DNA of 64,000 nt from contig JAJYUJ010000001.1 in the NCBI GenBank assembly GCA_021792615.1, positions 90,526 to 154,525 on the forward strand, written 5' to 3'. Numbering within the stretch: position 1 is the stretch's first letter; each line of letters starts with the position of its first letter. Below the pieces are notes generated by a model. It saw only the letters and a program-made list of their open reading frames with translations, was not told the DNA's origin and did no database searches. Source of the DNA: a bacterium. Lineage in GTDB: Bacteria > JAMCPX01. The position numbers were made by a program, and so were the translations under genes. Of this stretch, positions 37,068 through 44,349 are shown piece after piece.

Positions 37068-37467
37068 TAGCGGTAAAATCATTACGGGTCTCATTATATT
37101 TGTTGGTCTTGTAACATTGCCTTTCTGGTATAGCATAGGAAAGGCAAATATTAAGCCGGATCCAAGCCTTAATACCCCGGTGATTAATCAGATGAAGGTA
37201 AAACACTGCATTGAATCGAAACAATTCATGATAGATAATCACATGGAATTACTCAATGAATGGCGGAATGCGGTTGTGCGGGACAACAAAACCATTTATG
37301 TCAGTACAACCGGGCAGTATTTCACCATGAGCCTGGAAGACACATGCTTCCATTGCCATTCAAACGAAAAGCAATTCTGTAACCAGTGTCATAGTTATGT
37401 GAATATACAACCTTATTGCTGGGAATGTCATGTTAAGCCAGCGGAGGAGATAGCCAATGGACATTGA
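37060..37467 (+). CDS. dsrJ: DsrJ, periplasmic trihaem cytochrome c
   Basis: A 135-residue protein with an N-terminal uncleaved signal-anchor (IITGLIIFVGLVTLPFWYSIG) and exactly three CxxCH haem sites: CFHCH, CNQCH and CWECH. The conserved segment HCIESKQFMIDNHMELLNEWR carries the Cys that ligates one haem in characterised DsrJ. I prefer the ATG at 37060 over the GTG at 37051. It overlaps dsrO by 11 bases. Confidence 0.95.
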   Translation: MYNSGKIITGLIIFVGLVTLPFWYSIGKANIKPDPSLNTPVINQMKVKHCIESKQFMIDNHMELLNEWRNAVVRDNKTIYVSTTGQYFTMSLEDTCFHCHSNEKQFCNQCHSYVNIQPYCWECHVKPAEEIANGH

Positions 37468-38275
37468 TAAAAGAAAATTTCTTAAAGTAATAGGGATTAC
37501 AAGCGCTCTGTGGGTGGGCAGCAGGTTTACGGGCGGTCTTTCTTCGGTATTCGGAATCGGGGATACATTGGACAAAAAAGCACTTGCAGATGCAGGGTTT
37601 GAGATCAGCAAAACATTGCCCGACCCGAAGGCTTTGATAGGCAAGCAGTGGGCGGTCGCTATAGATCTCCGTCAATTTAAAACACCGGATGATTATAAAA
37701 AATGTATAAACGTGTGTGATAAAATCCACAATATCCCGGACATTCATACAAAACAGGATGTAAAATGGATATGGGAAGAACCCTACGACAATGCCTTTCC
37801 GGAGCAGCACAACAATTATATGGAAGGACAGTTGAAAGACAAGTCCGTAATCCTGATGTGCAATCAGTGCGAATTCCCTCCCTGTGTGCGGGTATGCCCG
37901 ACCGGTGCAACCTTCAAGCGCCATGATGGTATTGTTATGATGGATTACCATAGGTGTATTGGATGCAGGTATTGTATGGCCGGATGCCCTTACGGTTCGA
38001 GGAGCTTTAACTTCCGGGATCCAAGGCCGTTCATTAAAAAGATAGATCCCGATTATCCTACCCGGACAAAAGGTGTAGTCGAGAAATGCGATTTCTGTGC
38101 TGAGAGGCTTGATAAGGGATTGATGCCTGCATGTGTCGAAGCATCCAAAGGCGCGATGGTCTTTGGGGACATCAAGGATCCGAATTCGGACGTAAGAAGG
38201 ATCTTGAGCAATAACTTCAGCATAAGGCGTAAACCAGAACTCGGGACCCAGCCGAATGTGTTCTATATAATATGA
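37457..38275 (+). CDS. dsrO: DsrO, periplasmic ferredoxin-like subunit
   Basis: A 272-residue protein with four [4Fe-4S] cysteine groups: CNQCEFPPCVRVCPTGA, CIGCRYCMAGCPYG, CDFCAERLDKGLMPACVEAS, and CINVCDKI nearer the N-terminus. The N-terminus MDIDKRKFLKVIGITSALW is a Tat-type signal in which the twin arginine is KR; KR variants are known in Fe-S proteins but reduce confidence in export by sequence alone. It links DsrJ and DsrP in the periplasm. Confidence 0.94.
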   Translation: MDIDKRKFLKVIGITSALWVGSRFTGGLSSVFGIGDTLDKKALADAGFEISKTLPDPKALIGKQWAVAIDLRQFKTPDDYKKCINVCDKIHNIPDIHTKQDVKWIWEEPYDNAFPEQHNNYMEGQLKDKSVILMCNQCEFPPCVRVCPTGATFKRHDGIVMMDYHRCIGCRYCMAGCPYGSRSFNFRDPRPFIKKIDPDYPTRTKGVVEKCDFCAERLDKGLMPACVEASKGAMVFGDIKDPNSDVRRILSNNFSIRRKPELGTQPNVFYII

Positions 38276-38285
38276 GGTGGCAGTT

Positions 38286-39443
38286 ATGATTGAAAAGGCG
38301 TTCTACGGAAGTAAAAAATACTGGATATGGATATTGTTCTTGTTGGCGTTTTTAGGTTTATGTTTCCATTTCTATCTTATGCAGTTGAATCAAGGATTAA
38401 CGATCACCGGCATGAGCAGGAACGTATCCTGGGGCCTTTACATAGCCCAATTCACCTATCTGGTTGGAGTTGCCGCATCAGCGGTCATGCTTGTTATTCC
38501 TTATTACCTTCATCATTACAAAGCCTTCTCAAGGATGATCATCCTTGGAGAGTTCATGGCGATTGCAGCGGTCACGATGTGCATGCTTTTCATATTTGTT
38601 GATCTCGGTCAGCCCATGAGAGTCATGAATGTAATTCTGCACCCTCAACTGCATTCCGTGATGTTTTGGGACATGACCGTCTTATCCGGATATCTTGTCC
38701 TTAATCTCTTGATAGGCTGGACAACACTTGAATCGGAGAGAAAGAATGTTGCACCACCTTCATGGGTAAAACCGTTGATTTATCTTTCTGTGGTCTGGGC
38801 AATAAGTATTCATACGGTAACTGCATTCCTCTATGCAGGACTTCCCGGCAGGCCGTACTGGCTATCTGCCATCATGGCAGCCCGTTTTCTTGCAGGTGCA
38901 TTCTGTGCGGGACCGGCAATACTGCTTTTGCTTGTGTTCCTTGTACAAAAATTTGTGAAGTACAGGGTCGGGGAAGAATCCATTCAGACACTCTCAAAGA
39001 TTGTTACCTATGCAATGAGCGCCAATGTGTTTTTTTTGCTGCTCGAGATATTTACGGCTTTTTACAGCCGCATACCGGAAGACATGAATGCCTTCAGGTA
39101 TCTCTTTGTAGGTCTTGACGGACATACTACACTGGTACCATATATGTGGGTATCCGCAGGACTCGCTATCGTGTCTCTTGCTATTTTGATCCCGCCACAA
39201 TTGCGTAACAATACGAAACTTTTAACCGTTGCTTTGATTGCCCTTGTTATCTCTACATGGATTGATAAAGGTTTTAGCCTGATAGCAGCCGGGTTTGTCC
39301 CTAATCCGTTTGACAGGGTAACAGAATACCTGCCGACGTTTCCCGAGATTATGATCGTACTTGGCGTTTACACCATAGGCATTCTTATCCTGACCATTCT
39401 ATGGAAAGTTGCCATCTCGGTAAAAGAAAAAACAACGGCATAA
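38286..39443 (+). CDS. dsrP: DsrP, NrfD-type integral membrane subunit
   Basis: A 385-residue NrfD/PsrC-family protein with about ten membrane spans and no haem motif, predicted to exchange electrons between quinone and DsrO. Typical elements are NVSWGLYIAQFTYLVGVAASAVML, DLGQPMRVMNV, MFWDMTVLSGYL and the conserved GLPGRPYWLSA. I use the ATG at 38286, which has GAGGTG at good spacing, rather than GTG 38277. Last gene of the operon; two hairpins follow. Confidence 0.94.
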   Translation: MIEKAFYGSKKYWIWILFLLAFLGLCFHFYLMQLNQGLTITGMSRNVSWGLYIAQFTYLVGVAASAVMLVIPYYLHHYKAFSRMIILGEFMAIAAVTMCMLFIFVDLGQPMRVMNVILHPQLHSVMFWDMTVLSGYLVLNLLIGWTTLESERKNVAPPSWVKPLIYLSVVWAISIHTVTAFLYAGLPGRPYWLSAIMAARFLAGAFCAGPAILLLLVFLVQKFVKYRVGEESIQTLSKIVTYAMSANVFFLLLEIFTAFYSRIPEDMNAFRYLFVGLDGHTTLVPYMWVSAGLAIVSLAILIPPQLRNNTKLLTVALIALVISTWIDKGFSLIAAGFVPNPFDRVTEYLPTFPEIMIVLGVYTIGILILTILWKVAISVKEKTTA

Positions 39444-39475
39444 TACCCTAATACCTAATAGTACTCAATAGTACG

Positions 39476-39501
39476 CAAAGGCTTGCTTAGGCAGACCTTT
39501 G
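39476..39501 (+). terminator. Hairpin 1 downstream of dsrP
   Basis: CAAAGG and CCTTTG form a 6-bp stem around a 14-base loop, 33 bases after the dsrP stop. It is weak alone, and is followed 10 bases later by a stronger hairpin. Confidence 0.35.
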
Positions 39502-39510
39502 ATTCCCTCA

Positions 39511-39539
39511 GCACCCAGGCTTTCCCCGAGTCTGGGTGC
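39511..39539 (+). terminator. Hairpin 2 downstream of dsrP (operon end)
   Basis: GCACCCAG and CTGGGTGC form a perfect 8-bp GC-rich stem with a 13-base loop. It is followed by a C-run rather than a T-run, so termination may be factor-dependent or the hairpin may protect the 3' end. It lies at the convergent junction with the dehalogenase-like gene. Confidence 0.5.
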
Positions 39540-39590
39540 CCCCCCCATAGTACATCCTTTATTCTCGGGTGGGTACTTTATCTCTCTTTA

Positions 39591-39610
39591 CATAAACTTC
39601 CTTATTTTTC
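39591..39610. repeat. Dispersed 20-mer, copy 1
   Basis: CATAAACTTCCTTATTTTTC is found identically at 60610-60629, and both copies are followed by a GGGTTAA. See the 60427-60848 region. Confidence 0.6.
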
Positions 39611-39628
39611 GGGTTAATTGATTAGTTC

Positions 39629-40537
39629 CTACAGCTTCGAGCCTTTCAAAAAGCCAACGATTGCTGAAGCAACCTCTGCGGGATTGTCTTCTTGTAAAAA
39701 GTGGGCTGCGTTTTTTACGGTTGTATGCGGCTGTCCTTTTGTACCGGGTATGGCTTGCTGCAGGAAAATATCCGCATTTTTAGTTATGGGATCGGAATCG
39801 TTAAATACTGTAAGAAACGGTTTTTTCCAGGCAAACAGCCCTTCCCATGCCTTTCTGTTCGGCACGGTTGCAGGATCTTCAGGAGAAATCGGAACAAGGA
39901 CAGGAAACTGCCGTGCTCCTGCTTTATACCTGTCGTCGGGAAAAGGGGCATTGTATGCAGCTATAACCCCGGGCACGAGATTGTTCCGGCATCCGCGCTG
40001 AACAATGTCTCCTATGTCGAATTCCTGTACGGTCTGGGAAAAATCGCGCCACCGAATAAATGCATCGCCTGCCGGGATGTCCCCTGTCGGTAGAAATGTA
40101 TTACATGCTATGATTCGTGAAAACTTCTCCGTCCATTCTCCTGCAATACGTAGGCCTATGAGCCCTCCCCAGTTATGGCATACAAGGATTAAATTTTTAA
40201 GGTCCAGTGATGCAATCAACCCTTTTATCCAATCCACATGCCTCTGATAGGTATAATCCTCCCTGCGGACAGGCTTATCGGATTTACCAAATCCTATAAG
40301 GTCAGGGGCAATTGCGCGAAAGCCAGCATTTACTACCGTCGGGATTATGTTTCTGTAAAGATAGCTCCAGGTTGGCTCACCGTGCATCATGAGTACAGGT
40401 GTTGCATGCTTTTCCCCTTCATCTACATAGTGCATTCGAAGGCCGTCAATTTCAGCGTAATGTGGTGAAAACGGATAGTCTTTCAGATTTTTAAAGCGGT
40501 CATCTGGTGTCCGTAAAAACTCTATTTTTGAGACCAT
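39629..40537 (-). CDS. Haloalkane-dehalogenase-like alpha/beta hydrolase, nucleophile Asn
   Basis: A 302-residue protein whose length and N-terminus (FKNLKDYPFSPHYAEIDGLRMHYVDEG) match subfamily-I haloalkane dehalogenases (DhlA type). The oxyanion/halide region HGEPTWSYLYR, the halide-binding Trp after the nucleophile, and a C-terminal catalytic His (NAAHFLQED) are present. The nucleophile elbow reads VCHNWGG: the catalytic Asp is Asn (residue 122, codon AAC on the minus strand). The enzyme may be inactive, may be activated by Asn deamidation, or may do other chemistry. It sits 9 bases upstream of hsdM (on the same strand hsdM precedes it), which may reflect transcription from the defence island. 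Confidence 0.8.
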   Translation of the reverse strand: MVSKIEFLRTPDDRFKNLKDYPFSPHYAEIDGLRMHYVDEGEKHATPVLMMHGEPTWSYLYRNIIPTVVNAGFRAIAPDLIGFGKSDKPVRREDYTYQRHVDWIKGLIASLDLKNLILVCHNWGGLIGLRIAGEWTEKFSRIIACNTFLPTGDIPAGDAFIRWRDFSQTVQEFDIGDIVQRGCRNNLVPGVIAAYNAPFPDDRYKAGARQFPVLVPISPEDPATVPNRKAWEGLFAWKKPFLTVFNDSDPITKNADIFLQQAIPGTKGQPHTTVKNAAHFLQEDNPAEVASAIVGFLKGSKL

Positions 40538-40546
40538 GGTCCCTCC

Positions 40547-42016
40547 CTATGAATGCTTTATTTTTAAGTCAGCAGCTATGCTATTGAATTGCTCCAATGC
40601 AACCTGAAGGTTTTCTGCTATATCATGCGCAATGATATCCGGGGCAGGGAGTTTGTCAGAATCCTCAAGGTTTTCATCCTTAAGCCAGAATATATCAAGA
40701 CTCGCCTTGTCCCTTTGCAGGAGTTCGTCATAGGTAAAGACTTTGAAATGCTCCGTTTCTTTTCTGTTAAAACGGTTCTTTGGATTGTAACACTTGATAA
40801 AATCCTGCAGGTCTTCATACTTCAAAGGGTTTTCTTTGAGCGTAAAGTGCGCGTTTGTCCTTAAATCATATATCCATAGGTTTTGTGTCCAGGGTTTCTC
40901 GCTTGCGGGCTTTCTGTCGAAGAACAGCACATTCGCCTTAACACCCTGTGCGTAAAAAACACCCGTGGGAAGTCTCAGGAGTGTATGCACATCGCACTCT
41001 TGCAACAGCTTCTTTCTGACTGTCTCGCCTGTTCCTCCTTCAAACAAAACGTTGTCAGGCACCACTATGGCAGCCTTCCCATTAATCTTCAGCAAAGTTT
41101 TTACGTGCTGAAGAAAGTTAAGTTGCTTGTTTGACGAAGTTGCCCAGAAGTCCTGCCGCTCATAGGAAAGCGATTCTTTATCTGCTTTGCCGTCTCCGTT
41201 GATTATAGTTATGCTGCTCTTTTTGCCGAACGGCGGATTGGTGAGTACAATCTCGAAGCGATCTCCGGGATCAGCGGAGAGTGCATCACCGGTTATAATA
41301 GGGCTTTCTTCACCGCCAATACCGTGGAGATAAAGATTCATGACACATAGTCTTACTACGTTATCGACAATATCCCAGCCTTTAAAGGTGCCGGACTTAA
41401 GAAACTTCTTTTGTTCTTTATCCAATGTCGCCGAATAATTCCTTGATAGGTAATCGTGTACAGCAAGAAGAAATCCGCCTGTACCGCATGCAGGGTCACA
41501 CACGGACATTCCGGGCTCCGGCCTTATGACCTCGACGATTGCCTTGATGAGGGCCCTTGGCGTAAAGTATTGTCCCGCCCCGCTCTTTATATCTTCCGCG
41601 TTCTTTTGAAGAAGCCCCTCGTAGATCTCACCCTTTACATCAATATCCAGACCAACCCATGTTTCTGCATTGATTAGCTCAAGCAGACGCTTTATCTTGG
41701 CAGGGTCTTGAATCTTGTTCTGGGACTTCCTGAAGATAACGCCGAGCATGCCTTTTTGCTTACCCAATGACTCGAGGACATGCCGGTAATGAACCTCAAG
41801 CGCGTCTCCGTCCTTTTCAAGCAGGCTCTTCCAGTCAAGCCCTTTGGGAATAATAGATGGCTTATTAAAGGGTGGCTTTGTCTGCTCATCAGCCATCTTC
41901 AAAAACAGAAGGTAAGTCAGCTGCTCCACATAATCGCCGTAACTTACCCCGTCATCGCGCAATACATTGCAGTAATTCCAGAGCTTCTGGACTATGGTTG
42001 AAGATTCGTTAGACAT
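40547..42016 (-). CDS. hsdM: Type I restriction-modification DNA methylase, M subunit
   Basis: A 489-residue N6-adenine methyltransferase. An N-terminal HsdM_N helical domain (LWNYCNVLRDDGVSYGDYVEQLTYLLFLKMADEQ) precedes the catalytic domain with SAM motif I CDPACGTGGFLLAVH and catalytic motif LTNPPFGKKSS, and a C-terminal helix contacts HsdS. It modifies the host recognition sequence so that HsdR does not cut it. It is the last hsd gene of the minus-strand island; the PIN gene ends 10 bases upstream. Confidence 0.95.
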   Translation of the reverse strand: MSNESSTIVQKLWNYCNVLRDDGVSYGDYVEQLTYLLFLKMADEQTKPPFNKPSIIPKGLDWKSLLEKDGDALEVHYRHVLESLGKQKGMLGVIFRKSQNKIQDPAKIKRLLELINAETWVGLDIDVKGEIYEGLLQKNAEDIKSGAGQYFTPRALIKAIVEVIRPEPGMSVCDPACGTGGFLLAVHDYLSRNYSATLDKEQKKFLKSGTFKGWDIVDNVVRLCVMNLYLHGIGGEESPIITGDALSADPGDRFEIVLTNPPFGKKSSITIINGDGKADKESLSYERQDFWATSSNKQLNFLQHVKTLLKINGKAAIVVPDNVLFEGGTGETVRKKLLQECDVHTLLRLPTGVFYAQGVKANVLFFDRKPASEKPWTQNLWIYDLRTNAHFTLKENPLKYEDLQDFIKCYNPKNRFNRKETEHFKVFTYDELLQRDKASLDIFWLKDENLEDSDKLPAPDIIAHDIAENLQVALEQFNSIAADLKIKHS

Positions 42017-42025
42017 TATAATCCT

Positions 42026-42487
42026 TTATTTCATCTTTGGATCTATATACTCAACATTAAGAAATATCTTGTTAAGATGATCAAAGTCATGATCGGTCGT
42101 CAACAATGTTGCAAGACTTACCGCGGCAGTTGCAGCAATCCATATATCATTTTTACCCATGTTTTTTGCGCTCATACCTTCCGGTCGTTTTTTATGAGGA
42201 TGATAACCCTGGCTGTATGCATCAATCTCTGCATACTTATTGAGAATGTCCTGATGGTTGATATTCATGTAAGGTATTCTACGAATTAGCTCATTCAGCT
42301 TTTCTTTCTTATCATTGCCCCATTTTAATCTGAAAGAAAGCGCATAGAGCTCACCAATGGATACAACCGATATCAGTGAAATATTGGGAGGCTCGGATAT
42401 TTTAAACTCTTTCTCGATAAATTCAGAATAGACGGCACCGCGCATATAGCCCAGAAGAATACCGGTATCTAAAACATATTTAGACAT
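42026..42487 (-). CDS. PIN-domain ribonuclease toxin (VapC-like)
   Basis: A 153-residue PIN-domain protein. The first acidic residue is in KYVLDTGILLGYMRG, an internal Glu is in SIGELYALSFR, and the last acidic pair is in NDIWIAATAAVSLATLLTTDHDFDHL, the usual PIN metal site. VapC toxins cleave tRNA or rRNA and are held by an antitoxin encoded just upstream. Its ATG overlaps the stop of the preceding 320-residue gene (TGATG), so the two are translationally coupled; that partner is much larger than a normal VapB. Confidence 0.87.
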   Translation of the reverse strand: MSKYVLDTGILLGYMRGAVYSEFIEKEFKISEPPNISLISVVSIGELYALSFRLKWGNDKKEKLNELIRRIPYMNINHQDILNKYAEIDAYSQGYHPHKKRPEGMSAKNMGKNDIWIAATAAVSLATLLTTDHDFDHLNKIFLNVEYIDPKMK

Positions 42488-43449
42488 CAGTTTTCTTTAG
42501 ATATTTCATTCAGTGCTGCAAGGAGCTGATCGATGGATTCTTCTCCAGGCCATTGGCCCCATACTTCTTTTAACGGGCTCTTTATCCCAAACTTAGCCTT
42601 TGCTTCCTCTACTTCCAATAAAGGTGATTGTGATTCTGAAATGTCCTGAAATATCTTTTCCCCGGCTTCAAATTGTTTTAGTAACTGAGCCTCGAGAAAC
42701 CGTATTTTGCCGGAAGGATTAAAATAAGCGATTCCTTTAATCGTGACATCCTTGCCCCATAGTGTCCTCATATACTCAGTATCTATTGAGGATGGGTCGG
42801 CGGATCCAGGTATATTGGCACCATTCTCCAGAGTAAGTTTAAATCTCCGGGTAGCGTGCTCTATCACGTTAAATAAACCCGTTAATACAACAGCACGCGG
42901 TTTCGGAGTCTTTGCCTTGATCTGGCTTATTTTTCCTAGTTCATCTCTGTTGATTTTGAAATGTTCTTTCGGTCTCTCCTGTGAGTCTACCTCAAATTCA
43001 CTCACATATTCTTTTAAAACTGAATCGAAAGAAAGTAAGGCCTTTAGTACTCCTGAATCGTAGTATTCACTCTCAAGATGTTCGGAGGTCACTTCTGATA
43101 CGGATTTTGAGAGTAAAGAGACTGCTGTATCTTTCGGCTCAGGGAATGTATACCAAAGGTTCTGCTGCCGAATTTGTTCAGGCGCAGCCTCCTCAAGAGT
43201 CGGGGCCTCAATTTCCAAAATTGTTGAGCCTTTTTTGATACCCGTAACCGTAAATTCAAGGGATTTTCTCAGCCATTCCGGCAATGCCCCTCGTTTCACA
43301 CTCGCCCCTTCAACCGACAAGCGTAACGCCTTTTCTGCGCCATCTAACAAATTAAGGGACAACTCTTTGAGTGCCAGCAAAGGAATCGTTCCCTCTGGTG
43401 TCTTAAGACCTTGTATTCTAATTTTGTATTGAACGCCTTTCACTTCCAT
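42487..43449 (-). CDS. Unknown 320-aa protein coupled to PIN toxin (putative antitoxin)
   Basis: I do not recognise the family. The N-terminal ~75 residues look like beta-rich packing (YKIRIQGLKTPEGTIPLLALKELS), the middle is helical, and residues ~200-260 include a TIKGIAYFNPSGKIRFLEA strand set. The C-terminus ends KEVWGQWPGEESIDQLLAALNEIS, resembling the W-x-GDES-xxxLLxxL tail with which small antitoxins cover a PIN active site. The one-base overlap with the PIN gene supports a toxin-antitoxin role. Its ATG lies inside a decayed hsdS tail, indicating insertion into the hsd operon. Confidence 0.72.
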   Translation of the reverse strand: MEVKGVQYKIRIQGLKTPEGTIPLLALKELSLNLLDGAEKALRLSVEGASVKRGALPEWLRKSLEFTVTGIKKGSTILEIEAPTLEEAAPEQIRQQNLWYTFPEPKDTAVSLLSKSVSEVTSEHLESEYYDSGVLKALLSFDSVLKEYVSEFEVDSQERPKEHFKINRDELGKISQIKAKTPKPRAVVLTGLFNVIEHATRRFKLTLENGANIPGSADPSSIDTEYMRTLWGKDVTIKGIAYFNPSGKIRFLEAQLLKQFEAGEKIFQDISESQSPLLEVEEAKAKFGIKSPLKEVWGQWPGEESIDQLLAALNEISKEN

Positions 43450-43529
43450 CCCCTTTTTTTCATTTTACCAGAAATCTTCGTACTTGTCTCTATTTTTGCT
43501 CTTTCTTCCTTTATGCGATCAAGTAATCT
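43440..43529 (-). pseudogene. Remnant of an hsdS 3' end
   Basis: On the minus strand this frame reads LLDRIKEERAKIETSTKISG and ends in a stop, the standard charged C-terminal tail of HsdS. It is preceded by an in-frame stop at 43530-43532. It is homologous in form to the tail of the intact hsdS (VLLERIKLSKKSKD), but is a different allele. It overlaps the first codons of the 320-residue gene. It shows that the hsdS end was duplicated or replaced here. Confidence 0.65.
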
Positions 43530-43573
43530 CTAGGCAGGCAGGTCGGGCTACTGCGGCATTTCTCGTCTTGTAA

Positions 43574-43660
43574 TTAAGCTGCGAAAAGGACTTTCCCGTT
43601 TTTTGCATAATCCGCTATAAGGGATCTTCCGCTTTTAAGCTCTTCAGGTGTTTTTGTCAT
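43574..43660 (-). CDS. 28-codon ORF overlapping the hsdS stop
   Basis: MTKTPEELKSGRSLIADYAK is the start of a 28-residue peptide whose ATG overlaps the hsdS TGA (ATGA), an arrangement that favours reinitiation. It has no recognisable family. It may be a genuine small coupled protein or a fragment of a lost gene between hsdS and the hsdS-tail remnant. Confidence 0.3.
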   Translation of the reverse strand: MTKTPEELKSGRSLIADYAKNGKVLFAA

Positions 43661-44343
43661 CTGGTTTTTCCCTGTCTTGATTCTTTCTTACTATCTTTTG
43701 ATTTTTTACTCAATTTGATTCGCTCTAAAAGCACACTCGCAGGCTCGTCGTTTGGATCCTGCGGCACAAGCTTCCCCTCGAACGCCCTCTTCAAAATACT
43801 CTGCCGCAGCCTCTGGGCTTGTTGTAAACAAGCCCCTACAGTCTTCTCCACCTCATCCGCTACGGAAAACCTCCGTTCGATTTCCGAAACAATTTGTTGC
43901 TGCTCGGAGAGAGGAGGAAGGGGAAGCTTGATTTCCCTTAAAATATTTGCTGGAATCTGAGGTTGCGCTGTTCCGGATTGTTTTACTTTCAACTGAGAAG
44001 TAAAAGAAGGGGAAACAATGAATTTAATTAAAAATTTATTATTTAACAAATCGTTAGAAACTCTCAGAATTAACATCCCAGAATTAATCCGAATCCTTTT
44101 ATAAGGAATAAATTCATCATATAATGCTACATTGCCCAACGTTCCTCTGGTTGTTATGACAACATCATTGATTTGGAGTTTTCCACTCCTTAATGTTGTA
44201 TCCTTATTTTTTGTAATAAATTGATTGTCATCAAAAACAAAATTTCCATTTCTCACATTCTTGGTAGACAGAAACAAGCAATAACCATCTTGTAAGAATT
44301 CGTGTTTTTTCGGATAATTCCTGCCTCTATCTCCATCTATTGT
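43657..44343 (-). CDS. hsdS: Type I R-M specificity subunit, 3' part in the -1 frame
   Basis: The second target-recognition domain and the distal conserved helices of HsdS. The frame is open upstream of the ORF-track TTG at 44277 and reads TIDGDRGRNYPKKHEFLQDG, the usual start of a second TRD, joining the 5' part exactly at a U UUA AAA heptamer. The distal conserved helix LSEQQQIVSEIERRF and LRQSILKRAFEGKLVPQDP is intact. A dispersed palindromic repeat (43815-43840) contributes GACLQQA in frame. With the 5' part it makes a normal-length HsdS of about 480 residues if the -1 shift occurs. Confidence 0.82.
   Translation of the reverse strand, partial: TIDGDRGRNYPKKHEFLQDGYCLFLSTKNVRNGNFVFDDNQFITKNKDTTLRSGKLQINDVVITTRGTLGNVALYDEFIPYKRIRINSGMLILRVSNDLLNNKFLIKFIVSPSFTSQLKVKQSGTAQPQIPANILREIKLPLPPLSEQQQIVSEIERRFSVADEVEKTVGACLQQAQRLRQSILKRAFEGKLVPQDPNDEPASVLLERIKLSKKSKDSKKESRQGKTR
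43815..43840. repeat. GTAGGGGC palindromic repeat inside hsdS
   Basis: GGGCTTGTT and AACAAGCCC form 9-bp arms around GTA, followed by the CTAC flank. It is the same type as at 49795-49823 (GTAGGGGCGGGTTT...) and 51355-51380. It is read in frame in hsdS. Confidence 0.6.
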
Positions 44344-44349
44344 TTTAAA
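44337..44349 (-). promoter_or_regulatory. Candidate -1 frameshift site in hsdS
   Basis: In the hsdS zero frame the mRNA reads U UUA AAA CAA UAG: a canonical X XXY YYZ slippery heptamer followed two codons later by a stop. A -1 slip enters exactly the frame that encodes the second TRD. I did not identify a convincing stimulatory stem or pseudoknot. Confidence 0.55.

Noticed and set aside
42487-43449. 320-aa gene as part of HsdS or HsdM
   Set aside because: It has no TRD or methylase motif and is coupled to the PIN gene instead.
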